Below the pieces are notes generated by a model. The model saw nothing but the letters and a program-made list of their open reading frames with translations, was not told the origin of the DNA and searched no databases. A stretch of 9,722 nucleotides of DNA from an uncultured Bacteroidales bacterium (GTDB taxonomy: Bacteria > Bacteroidota > Bacteroidia > Bacteroidales > P3): the NCBI GenBank assembly GCA_947177845.1, contig CAMWVZ010000030.1, positions 1-9,722 of the forward strand, in the 5' to 3' direction. The position numbers were made by a program, and so were the translations under genes. Position 1 is the stretch's first letter; each line of letters begins with the position of its first letter. Below are positions 1-6,905 of this stretch, piece after piece.

Positions 1-2891
1 CCGAAGATGTCTTTCGGGGTGAGGACGGTGAGTTCGCCGATGGATTTGAGGTATTGCATATCCACGTCTTTGGGGTTGCCCAAAACCGCCGTGTTGTATT
101 TCTTACCCTTGATGTATTCTTCCTGATAGGCCTTTACATCGTCCAAGGTAATGTCGAGCGACTTATTGTAGTAGTATTCCTTCGGGTCGCCCTCGAAGCC
201 CATTTGACGGGCGTAGAGATAGCGGAAGAAAATGTTTTCGCGCAAGCAACGGTCGGAACGGTAGCCGTCCAGCACGTTCGTCTTGGCAAGTTCGAAAGTC
301 TGTTCCGACATGGGCATATCCTGCGTGATTTCGTCCATGGCTTTCAAGGCTTCCTTCATCTTGTCGGTCTGCGTTCCCACAAACGCGTGGAAAATGAAAT
401 TCTTGTCGGGACGGCTCGGGGTGCCCATATACGCATAGGCGGAGTAGGCCAACGCACGCGCTTCGCGGATTTCTTGGAACACGATACCGCTCATGCCTCC
501 GCCGAAATACGAGTTATACATATCGGCGGCCACTTCGATGTCCTTGTCGTAGGGTACGCTCACCATAAGGTTCACCACATTGACCTGCGGAGCCTCGTAG
601 GGAGCGAAGAACACCTTGCCTTCATTTTCGCGATAGGTGAAATTGTAGGCTTCGGGTATGGGAAGGAAGGTTTCGGGCAACGTGTGGTGCGCCACCAGCA
701 CCTTGTTCATGGCGCTCAGGCTGCGGGGACCGAAATACATAATCGTATGTTCGTAGTTGCGCAGGTTCTTGAACTTTTCGGTCAGCGCTTCGGGATTCAT
801 CTCCAACACCTCTTGCGCCGAAAGCTCGTAGGTGTTCGGGTTCACCGGACCGTAGACGGTGTAGCTTACCAACTGCTTCAAGTTGGCTTGCTGTTGTTTC
901 TTGCTGTCTTCAAGACCCTTGATATAGTCCATGGCGAGGTTCGCGTAGCGTTCGGGATCGGCCTTCACCGACGAAAGGATATGTTCGAACAATTCCACCG
1001 AAGCTTCGAAATTCTTGTCGATACCCGTCAGATATACATACACGCGCTCGCTGGAAGCCACGGTGCGGTAGTCGGCGGCCAACTTGTAGAGCTCGTACTG
1101 CAATTCTTCGGCCGTGTATTTGTCGGTGCCGAGATAGGGGATGTATTGGAAAGCCAAATCCAGTTCGCGGTCGTTGAACGAACCCATTTCATATACATAG
1201 TAGAGGCTGAACAAAGGATCGGCATCGTTCTTCTTGTAGAGCAATTCGAGTTTGTTTTCGAACTTGCTCACGGTGAGGTCTTTGTTGAAGTCTACAAAAC
1301 GCGGGGTGAGGTCGGCGGGACGGGTGTTGCGCACATCGGTAAGATACGCGCTGGTGGTGTCGCGGTTAATGGAAAGCGGCGTGATTTGCGGTTTCTCGAT
1401 ACGTTCGAGATTGGGCGCACCTTCCAATTTGTAGATGATAGCGTAGTGATTCAGATATTTGTTGGCGAAATCCACCACCTGCTGCTTGGTAACCTTGCTC
1501 AGTCTTTCCAGACGCGATACCACGTTGGCCCAGTCGTCGTGCTGGTTGAAGGCTTCCATCATCATCATGGCGCGGTTATTGTTGTTGCGCAGGTTCTGAT
1601 ATTGTTCCACCTCGAAGTTGGCGAGGGTGGCCTTGAGCATCGCTTCGTCGAATTCGCCGTTCTTCAATTTCTCAATCTGTTCGAGCAGAAGATCGCGCAC
1701 TTCTTCCAGCGTCTGTCCCTGACGGGGCATACCCACCAGTTCCATAACGCCGTAGTCGGCAAGCGACATATAGTAAGCGCCGGCAAACATCACTTTCTGC
1801 GCCTGATTGAGGTTGAGGTCGATTAAACCGGTCTTGTCGTTGGTCAATACCGTGGCGACGAGTTCGGCAATCGCCATTTCCTCGTTGCGGGGCGAGGGCA
1901 GGGGATAAACCATAGCCAGCATGGCGGGATTGATGCCCACTACCGTGTCGATGATGTTCTCTTCGAGCGGTTTTTCCTCTTCGTAGGTGAATTCGGGCAC
2001 TTCCTTAGGCTCCATTTTGCCGAAATACTTGTCGATGATGGCAATGGTCTTGTCGGGGTCGAAATCGCCCGCCATAATCACGGCCATATTGTTGGGCACA
2101 TAGTATTGGTCAAAGAAATTCTTGATATTGGTGATGGAAGGATTCTTGAGCTGTTCGGGCGTGCCGATAACGGTCTGCGTGCCGTAGGGGTGGTGCGGGA
2201 AAAGGTCTTCCAGAATTTTGGCGAACACCTGACGCATATCGCTGGCCTTGCCCATGTTGTATTCTTCGTAGACGGTCTCCAATTCGGTGTGGAACAGACG
2301 GATGACGGGGTCTTGGAAGCGGTCGGCCTGAATTTTGGCCCAGTTTTCAATCTGATTGGCGGGAATATCCTCCACGTAGGCCGTGATGTCGTTGCTGGTG
2401 AAGGCGTTGGTGCCTTTTGCGCCGATAGCGGCCATTAACTTATCGTATTCGTTGGGAATGGCGTATTTGGAAGCCACTTGCGAAACGCTGTCGATTTCGG
2501 CGTAGATGCGGGTACGCTCGGCGGGATCGGTGGTCTTGCGATAGGTTTCGAAGAGTTCTTCGATGCGGTCGAGATATACCTTCTCTTCTTCGTAGTTCAC
2601 CGAACCGAAAGACGAGGTGCCCTTGAACATGAGGTGTTCGAAATAGTGAGCCAGACCGGTGGTTTCGGCGGGGTCGTTCTTTCCGCCTGCGTTCACGGCG
2701 ATGATGGTTTGGATGCGGGGAGCGTCGGGATTTACCGAGAGGTAGACCTTGAGCCCGTTGTCCAAGGTGTAGATACGGGTCTTCATGGGGTCTCCGGGAA
2801 CGGTTTCATACTTGTACTTGTTGCACGAGCTGAGCAACAGCAAGGCCGGCAGTGCCAAAAAGCAGAGCAGGCGGAAAACGTTTGTTTTCAT
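1..2891 (-). CDS. M16 (pitrilysin/insulinase-type) zinc peptidase lipoprotein, C-terminal end cut by window edge
   Basis: 963 codons are in the window and the stop lies off the left edge. Family members of this two-lobe type are about 940-990 residues, so little is missing. The ATG at 2891 opens a lipoprotein signal (KTNVFRLL, hydrophobic stretch, LSSC with Cys23), so the protein is probably membrane-anchored and faces the periplasm or surface. The inverted zinc motif HYFEH is at H82-E85-H86. The third ligand is likely E210 in the ELETVYEE stretch, with E203 seven residues before it. H86 to E210 is 124 residues, longer than in E. coli pitrilysin (77), because of a charged helical insert of a kind I recall from Bacteroidetes homologues. 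A second lobe carries the M16_C-type GGGMSG and EIREARALAYS motifs near residues 795-815 but no second HxxEH, so only the N-terminal lobe should be catalytic. A low-complexity NNNN...MMMM stretch lies near residues 434-447. Role: zinc-dependent degradation of peptides or small proteins; substrate unknown. It starts 21 bases after truB. Confidence 0.95.
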   Translation of the reverse strand, partial: MKTNVFRLLCFLALPALLLLSSCNKYKYETVPGDPMKTRIYTLDNGLKVYLSVNPDAPRIQTIIAVNAGGKNDPAETTGLAHYFEHLMFKGTSSFGSVNYEEEKVYLDRIEELFETYRKTTDPAERTRIYAEIDSVSQVASKYAIPNEYDKLMAAIGAKGTNAFTSNDITAYVEDIPANQIENWAKIQADRFQDPVIRLFHTELETVYEEYNMGKASDMRQVFAKILEDLFPHHPYGTQTVIGTPEQLKNPSITNIKNFFDQYYVPNNMAVIMAGDFDPDKTIAIIDKYFGKMEPKEVPEFTYEEEKPLEENIIDTVVGINPAMLAMVYPLPSPRNEEMAIAELVATVLTNDKTGLIDLNLNQAQKVMFAGAYYMSLADYGVMELVGMPRQGQTLEEVRDLLLEQIEKLKNGEFDEAMLKATLANFEVEQYQNLRNNNNRAMMMMEAFNQHDDWANVVSRLERLSKVTKQQVVDFANKYLNHYAIIYKLEGAPNLERIEKPQITPLSINRDTTSAYLTDVRNTRPADLTPRFVDFNKDLTVSKFENKLELLYKKNDADPLFSLYYVYEMGSFNDRELDLAFQYIPYLGTDKYTAEELQYELYKLAADYRTVASSERVYVYLTGIDKNFEASVELFEHILSSVKADPERYANLAMDYIKGLEDSKKQQQANLKQLVSYTVYGPVNPNTYELSAQEVLEMNPEALTEKFKNLRNYEHTIMYFGPRSLSAMNKVLVAHHTLPETFLPIPEAYNFTYRENEGKVFFAPYEAPQVNVVNLMVSVPYDKDIEVAADMYNSYFGGGMSGIVFQEIREARALAYSAYAYMGTPSRPDKNFIFHAFVGTQTDKMKEALKAMDEITQDMPMSEQTFELAKTNVLDGYRSDRCLRENIFFRYLYARQMGFEGDPKEYYYNKSLDITLDDVKAYQEEYIKGKKYNTAVLGNPKDVDMQYLKSIGELTVLTPKDIF

Positions 2892-2912
2892 ATTGTTTAA
2901 AGTTTAATTTAT

Positions 2913-3644
2913 TTACTTTGAAAGTGGAGCGGTCTCGTCGTTTGGACGGGACAAACGGCTAATATACAAAAAATCGTCCACAGATTGTGCGTCCTGCACG
3001 CGGAAGTTCCCGATTCGGGTGCGGCGCAGGGCCGAGAGATAGGCTCCGCAACCCAGATAGTCGCCGAAATCGCGGGCCAGGGAGCGGATATAGGTGCCTT
3101 TGCCGCAGACCACTCTGAAATCCACCTCGGGCAAGGCTATGCGGGTGAGTTCGAACACCTCGATGTGGATGTTCTTGGCCTCCAGTTCCAATTCCTTGTC
3201 GGCACGGGCGAACTGATAGGCCCGTTTGCCGTCCACCTTCACGGCCGAGAACACCGGGGGCACCTGTTGTATGTCGCCGGTAAAGTGCCGGGCGGCGGAC
3301 AGCAACTGTTCCTCCGAAATGCCTTCGTACGCGCCGCCCGGTTCGGGCTCGGTCTCCAAGTCGCAACTCTTGGTACGCGCACCCAGAACCATGGTGCCCG
3401 TATATTCTTTTTCCTTGGCTTGAAATTCTTCGATACGTTTGGTGAAACGCCCCGTGCACACAATCAACAGGCCTGTGGCCAAGGGGTCGAGCGTGCCCGC
3501 GTGTCCCGTCTTGACCTTGCGCCCCGTCTGATGCCGCGCCCAATTCCGCAAGCGGCTCACCACATTGAACGAAGTCCATGTGAGAGGCTTGTCAACCAAG
3601 AACACCTGTCCGGCTTCGAGAGGGTGGAGGGCTTGTTCGGTCAC
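2913..3644 (-). CDS. truB: tRNA pseudouridine(55) synthase TruB
   Basis: 243 residues. It converts U55 in the T-loop of tRNAs to pseudouridine in the cytoplasm. Visible motifs are VDKPLTWTS near the N-terminus, GHAGTLDPLATGLL with catalytic Asp53, the conserved Tyr81 in KEYTG, QVPPVFSAVKVDGKRAY (residues 127-143), and KGTYIRSLARDFG followed by LRRTRIGNF (residues 182-214). E. coli TruB is about 314 residues with a C-terminal PUA domain. Here the protein ends soon after the catalytic core, so the PUA domain is absent, as is common for short bacterial TruBs. The start is GTG at 3644. An in-frame TGA lies at 3663-3665, GTG is the only usual start between it and the conserved core, and no ATG occurs until well inside the domain. 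It begins 4 bases after the lpxD stop, so translational coupling is likely. Confidence 0.96.
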   Translation of the reverse strand: MTEQALHPLEAGQVFLVDKPLTWTSFNVVSRLRNWARHQTGRKVKTGHAGTLDPLATGLLIVCTGRFTKRIEEFQAKEKEYTGTMVLGARTKSCDLETEPEPGGAYEGISEEQLLSAARHFTGDIQQVPPVFSAVKVDGKRAYQFARADKELELEAKNIHIEVFELTRIALPEVDFRVVCGKGTYIRSLARDFGDYLGCGAYLSALRRTRIGNFRVQDAQSVDDFLYISRLSRPNDETAPLSK

Positions 3645-3648
3645 GGTA

Positions 3649-4692
3649 TTACGCCTTGTTCTTCAGTTCGTTCAATTCTTTTTCCACCGCCTTGAGCCTT
3701 TCCACGAGCGAATCGAAATTCTTGAAGTGCACCGTGGCGCGGATAAAGGTGGCGGGGTCGATAGGGGGCGAGCCCAAGAGTGTGACGTTTTCCTTGCGGA
3801 TAGAACCGGGAACGCCCGATTGCGCACCCAATTTCACGCCGTTGGCGATGATGCTGTGGCCGGCGATGCCCACCTGCCCGCCGAACATACAGTTGTCGCC
3901 CACCTTGGTGGAGCCGGCGATGCCCACTTGCGAGGCCATTACCGTATTCTTTCCCACCACCACATTGTGGCCTATCTGAATGAGGTTGTCGAGCTTGGTG
4001 CCTTCCTTGATGACCGTGGAACCCATAGTGGCCTTGTCCACGCAGGTGTTGGCGCCGATTTCCACATTGTCTTCGAGCACCACGTTGCCGATTTGCGGGA
4101 TTTTCTCGTAGCTGCCGTTGTTGGGCGCGAAGCCGAAGCCGTCGGCGCCTATCACCGCTCCCGCCTGCAGGATACAGCTCTTGCCGATTTGCGAGAACGA
4201 ATAAATCTTGACTCCGGGATAGAGGATGCAGTTTTCCTTGAGGCGGGCGTGGCTTCCCACATAGCATTGCGGGTAGATCTTGCAGCCGTCGCCAATCTCG
4301 GCGCCTTCGGCAATCACCGCGAATTCACCCACATACACGTCTTTTCCGATTTTGGCGTCGGGAGCGATGTAGGCCAAGGGGGAAACACCCGGCTTGGGCG
4401 TGGTGTATTCGTTGTAGAAAGCCAAGAGTTTGGCAAAGGATTCGTAGGAGTTGCCCACGCGGATCAAGGCCGTCTTGACAGGTTGTTCGGGCGTGAAATC
4501 GCTGTTCACGATAACCGCCGAGGCCTGTGTTTCGTAGATATAGGGCGTATACTTGGGATTGGCGAGAAACGTGAGTCCTCCGGGGTGGCCTTCCTCGATT
4601 TTGCAGAGCGTGTATACCTGCGTGTCGGGTGTGCCGCCCTCGAGTTTTCCACCTACGATTCCGGCGATTTGTTCAAGGGTGAAACTGAGCAT
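3649..4692 (-). CDS. lpxD: UDP-3-O-(3-hydroxyacyl)glucosamine N-acyltransferase LpxD
   Basis: 347 residues, the usual LpxD length. It transfers a 3-hydroxyacyl chain from acyl carrier protein to the 2-amino group of UDP-3-O-acyl-glucosamine, the third step of lipid A synthesis, at the cytoplasmic side. The N-terminal uridine-binding domain (about residues 1-100, with GGLTFLANPKY at 38-48) is followed by a left-handed beta-helix of hexapeptide repeats (about 105-310) and a C-terminal helix (about 320-347). The catalytic His is H242 in LIQIGHNV, and IGADGFGFAP (181-190) is the family motif. Two QVGIAG coils exactly 18 residues apart leave a 54-base direct-repeat spacing in the DNA (3859 and 3913), as expected for this fold. 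No lpxA, lpxC or fabZ is adjacent; instead it sits between a small secreted protein and truB. It could be the only LpxD or a second paralogue. Confidence 0.96.
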   Translation of the reverse strand: MLSFTLEQIAGIVGGKLEGGTPDTQVYTLCKIEEGHPGGLTFLANPKYTPYIYETQASAVIVNSDFTPEQPVKTALIRVGNSYESFAKLLAFYNEYTTPKPGVSPLAYIAPDAKIGKDVYVGEFAVIAEGAEIGDGCKIYPQCYVGSHARLKENCILYPGVKIYSFSQIGKSCILQAGAVIGADGFGFAPNNGSYEKIPQIGNVVLEDNVEIGANTCVDKATMGSTVIKEGTKLDNLIQIGHNVVVGKNTVMASQVGIAGSTKVGDNCMFGGQVGIAGHSIIANGVKLGAQSGVPGSIRKENVTLLGSPPIDPATFIRATVHFKNFDSLVERLKAVEKELNELKNKA

Positions 4693-4725
4693 GATAAACG
4701 AAAGTGTTTGGAATGATGAACCTGT

Positions 4726-5223
4726 TTAGAAACCGCGGACGGTTTTGTCTACGGGCGTTTCTTTCAGAAAATCGTTCTTGACCGAAAACAACAGGTCGCG
4801 GTAAACGGCTTTCTTGCCTTTTCCTTTCTGCACCACGGCGCGGTAGCCTTTCTCGCGGTTGCAGTTTTCGTAATACAATTCCACGATTTTGAACCCGGGA
4901 GCCAAGGTGTCGATGATGTGTCTGATTTTGACGGGATAATAGGCTTCGGGAATTTGCGTCTTGTTGCAATAGAAAGAGTTGTTGCGGAAAACAATCTGCT
5001 TTTTGTCGCCGTTGAGCTCGTAGGCGCCCAATACGTATACGTCGTTGTCGTCTTCCACTTGCACCCAAGCCACTTTCGCGTCTTTGGAGATTTGCGCGTT
5101 AAAATACTTGAGGCAGGCATCGGGAGCCGTTTCCAATTTGACTTCCTGAACGGGTTTCTGCGCGAAACCGAACGAGAACATCGCCGCGAGGGCAGGAACG
5201 GCAAAAAAAACTTTTCTATTCAT
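4726..5223 (-). CDS. small secreted protein, possibly PepSY-like (periplasmic)
   Basis: 165 residues with a typical Sec signal (MNRK, hydrophobic FFAVPALAAMFSFGF, likely cleavage after FA21 before QKP), so the mature protein is periplasmic or exported. No lipobox is present. The mature part has alternating short strands and a pattern (YFNAQISKDAKVAWVQVED, then a strand pair, then residues 98-118 containing IRHIIDTLAPGFKIVELYYE) that resembles the PepSY-like / BLIP-like small periplasmic proteins common in Bacteroidetes. This is a pattern judgement, not a domain hit. Three cysteines remain after processing (C37, C86, C121). No catalytic motif is seen, so no enzymatic role is proposed. It lies 59 bases downstream of the efflux channel gene and 33 bases upstream of lpxD, in an envelope-themed stretch. 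Function unknown. Confidence 0.85.
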   Translation of the reverse strand: MNRKVFFAVPALAAMFSFGFAQKPVQEVKLETAPDACLKYFNAQISKDAKVAWVQVEDDNDVYVLGAYELNGDKKQIVFRNNSFYCNKTQIPEAYYPVKIRHIIDTLAPGFKIVELYYENCNREKGYRAVVQKGKGKKAVYRDLLFSVKNDFLKETPVDKTVRGF

Positions 5224-5256
5224 GGTTTGTGTCTTTTTTTCGTGGTTTTGGGAGTG

Positions 5257-5264
5257 CGAATATA
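5257..5264 (-). promoter_or_regulatory. possible internal -7 promoter element
   Basis: On the minus strand this reads TATATTCG, seven of eight matches to the Bacteroidetes -7 consensus TAnnTTTG. It lies in the 59-base gap before the small secreted gene and would give a leader of roughly 25-30 bases. No clear TTTG -33 box is present at the right distance, so the support is weak. If real, it would let the small secreted gene, lpxD, truB and the M16 peptidase be transcribed apart from the efflux genes. Confidence 0.3.
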
Positions 5265-5282
5265 CGGTTTTTTCTTCGAGGT

Positions 5283-6905
5283 TTATTTCTTCAGGGTCTG
5301 TGTCTCTTCGAGGCCGTTGTTTCCCTTCGGCTCCAAGTCCTCCCTGATTTTTTTGCCGTTCCTGCGGGTGATTTCTTCACCCACCGCCCGCCGGTATTCC
5401 CGGCGGGCGGTCTCCTCGCGGCTCAATCCCTCCTGTGCGTTGAACGTGGAGTCGCTCAGCTTCTCTTCCACCAATTTTTCCTGCTTCTTCAACTGCTTCT
5501 TCGAAAGGGCTTCCTGCGGAAATTCCTCGCTCCACCCACCGCCGAAAGCCATATAGAGGTTTATCAAGGCAAGATACTGATTGCATAGACTTTGCGCAAG
5601 CTGTTGCTGCACGCTGAAAAGCTTGCGGCGCGAGTCCAGCACGTCCATATAGTCGAGCCCGCCGTTCATGTATTGTTTCTGCGCCAGCCCCACATATTCC
5701 TGCGTGGCGTTCTGCAAATCGAGCAGAAGCAGGCTCGATTCGGACGTCTTGACATACGAAACCATGGCGTCGCTCGCTTCCTTGAACACTTCCAAAACCT
5801 TATGCTCGTAGGAGGCTCTTTGTTGCAGATAAGATTCGAGGGCGGCCTTGTAGCGGTGATGTTTCTTTCCGAATGCGAAAATCGCGTTCACCAAATACCC
5901 GCTCGCGTAGAGATAGGGCGAAACGAACAGATCCTTTATCGGGTCGCCTTCGAACCCGCCCTGCCACGAAAGCGACAGGGACGGAAAACGGTCGGCGAAG
6001 CGGAAACCCGCCTGCGCCTTGCTCGCCGCCAGTTCGGCCCGCGCCTGCCTTACGTCGGGTCTGCGCAAAAGCAGCTCGGAGGGCAGGCCGTTGGGCATTT
6101 GGTTGAGGAAATTCTGCGAGAAGGTGAGGGTGTCGTCGCGGCTCACCCGCGAAGGCAATTCGCCCGCCAGCAGCGAAATCTGATTTTCCTTGAGGGCGAT
6201 GAGTTTTTCGTATTGCGGAATCTGCACGGTGGACGCCTTGTATTCCACCACCGCCTGCCGATAGGCCGTTTCCTTGAACAAGCCCGTCTTGTAGCGCAAT
6301 TCGGCTTTCTCCATGCTTTCGCGCCACGTTTCCATGGTCTTCTTCACCAACTCCAACTGCCGGTCTAAGGCTATGAGTTCGAAATAGGCCGTCGACACTT
6401 CGGCAATCAGGTGCATCTGCAAGGTGCGCTGCCCTTCCACGGAGGCCAAAAATTCCTCTTCGGCCTGCTTGGAAGCCCACGTCTCCGCACCGAAAAGATT
6501 GTATTGCCAAGAGAATCGGCCCTTGAACTCCGTTACGTTTTCTATATCCCACGGTTCGTTCCGTCCGTGTTTCCTTTCATCATGGTTCCCTAACGTAAGG
6601 TCGAGTTCGGGCAGGTGTTCGTCGAGGGCGCTACGCATATTGTAGCGCATCTGACGGATTTTCGACACGGCCACGTGCATATCCCTGTTGTTGGCGAGGG
6701 TTTTTTGAATGAGGTCGCGCAGAATGGTGTCGGCATAGACGTTCCACCACCGCATGTCGGCCGAGGCCAGCGAATCGAGCCGGGATTGATAGGGGGATAT
6801 TTTTTCGGGCAACGAAACCTCGGGCGAAGGACAGTATTTGTCCATCGAACAGGCCGTCGTCAAGACCGCCACGAGCACCGTTGCAGGAAAGATTCTATTC
6901 CGCAT
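5283..6905 (-). CDS. OprM/NodT-family outer-membrane efflux lipoprotein with charged C-terminal tail
   Basis: 540 residues. It is a TolC-like trimeric outer-membrane channel component of a tripartite efflux system. The N-terminus is a lipoprotein signal (MRNRIFPATVLVAVLTTACS, Cys19; Thr at -3 is not ideal for a lipobox). Two outer-membrane efflux repeats follow, at about 60-245 and 265-455. The OprM/NodT signature is clear: LPSELLLRRPDVRQARAEL (274-292), then AGFRFADRFPSLSLSW (299-314). Family members usually end near the motif YMAFGGGW, here ending at W458. This protein runs on for 82 residues (459-540) of Lys/Glu/Arg-rich, probably helical sequence that should lie in the periplasm. The ATG at 6905 overlaps the adaptor gene by 11 bases, so the two are almost certainly translated together. 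The stop is TAA at 5285-5283. Confidence 0.94.
   Translation of the reverse strand: MRNRIFPATVLVAVLTTACSMDKYCPSPEVSLPEKISPYQSRLDSLASADMRWWNVYADTILRDLIQKTLANNRDMHVAVSKIRQMRYNMRSALDEHLPELDLTLGNHDERKHGRNEPWDIENVTEFKGRFSWQYNLFGAETWASKQAEEEFLASVEGQRTLQMHLIAEVSTAYFELIALDRQLELVKKTMETWRESMEKAELRYKTGLFKETAYRQAVVEYKASTVQIPQYEKLIALKENQISLLAGELPSRVSRDDTLTFSQNFLNQMPNGLPSELLLRRPDVRQARAELAASKAQAGFRFADRFPSLSLSWQGGFEGDPIKDLFVSPYLYASGYLVNAIFAFGKKHHRYKAALESYLQQRASYEHKVLEVFKEASDAMVSYVKTSESSLLLLDLQNATQEYVGLAQKQYMNGGLDYMDVLDSRRKLFSVQQQLAQSLCNQYLALINLYMAFGGGWSEEFPQEALSKKQLKKQEKLVEEKLSDSTFNAQEGLSREETARREYRRAVGEEITRRNGKKIREDLEPKGNNGLEETQTLKK
5383..5411. repeat. perfect 12-bp inverted repeat (hairpin) inside the efflux-channel tail
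   Basis: The plus strand reads ACCGCCCGCCGG, a 5-base loop TATTC, then CCGGCGGGCGGT, a perfect, very G+C-rich 12-bp stem. It lies wholly inside codons 499-508 of the outer-membrane channel, in the nonconserved tail (TARREYRRAV). There is no T-run directly after it on the minus strand, so it is not a standard intrinsic terminator. It could be an inserted palindromic repeat, an mRNA stability or attenuation element, or chance in an Arg/Ala-rich stretch. Confidence 0.85.

Noticed and set aside
1549..1593. Short trinucleotide-like runs (NNNN and MMMM codons)
   Set aside because: Only four repeats of each codon in an otherwise intact peptidase frame; too short to suggest phase variation.
54..1826. 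A 590-codon open frame on the plus strand
   Set aside because: It lies antisense to the M16 peptidase and has an artificial His/Val/Phe/Glu-rich composition with no domain or signal. It is open because of the codon bias of the real gene.
2892..2912. AT-rich 21-base gap before the M16 gene as a promoter
   Set aside because: It has no TAnnTTTG match with correct spacing, and the gap is typical of genes within an operon.
2959..3579. A second minus-strand frame overlapping truB
   Set aside because: It is the shifted frame of truB, low-complexity in Arg/Gly/His, while the truB frame holds all family motifs.
2913..3644. TruB as truncated because it lacks the PUA domain
   Set aside because: All catalytic motifs are present and short TruBs without PUA are common outside Proteobacteria, so this is not a broken gene.
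3859..3927. Direct repeat of about 15 bases, 54 bases apart
   Set aside because: It encodes two QVGIAG coils exactly 18 residues apart in the LpxD beta-helix, so protein fold explains it.
3565..4716. A 383-codon plus-strand frame opposite lpxD
   Set aside because: The minus strand here is clearly LpxD with its catalytic His and hexapeptide repeats. The plus frame has no recognisable motif and also runs into truB.
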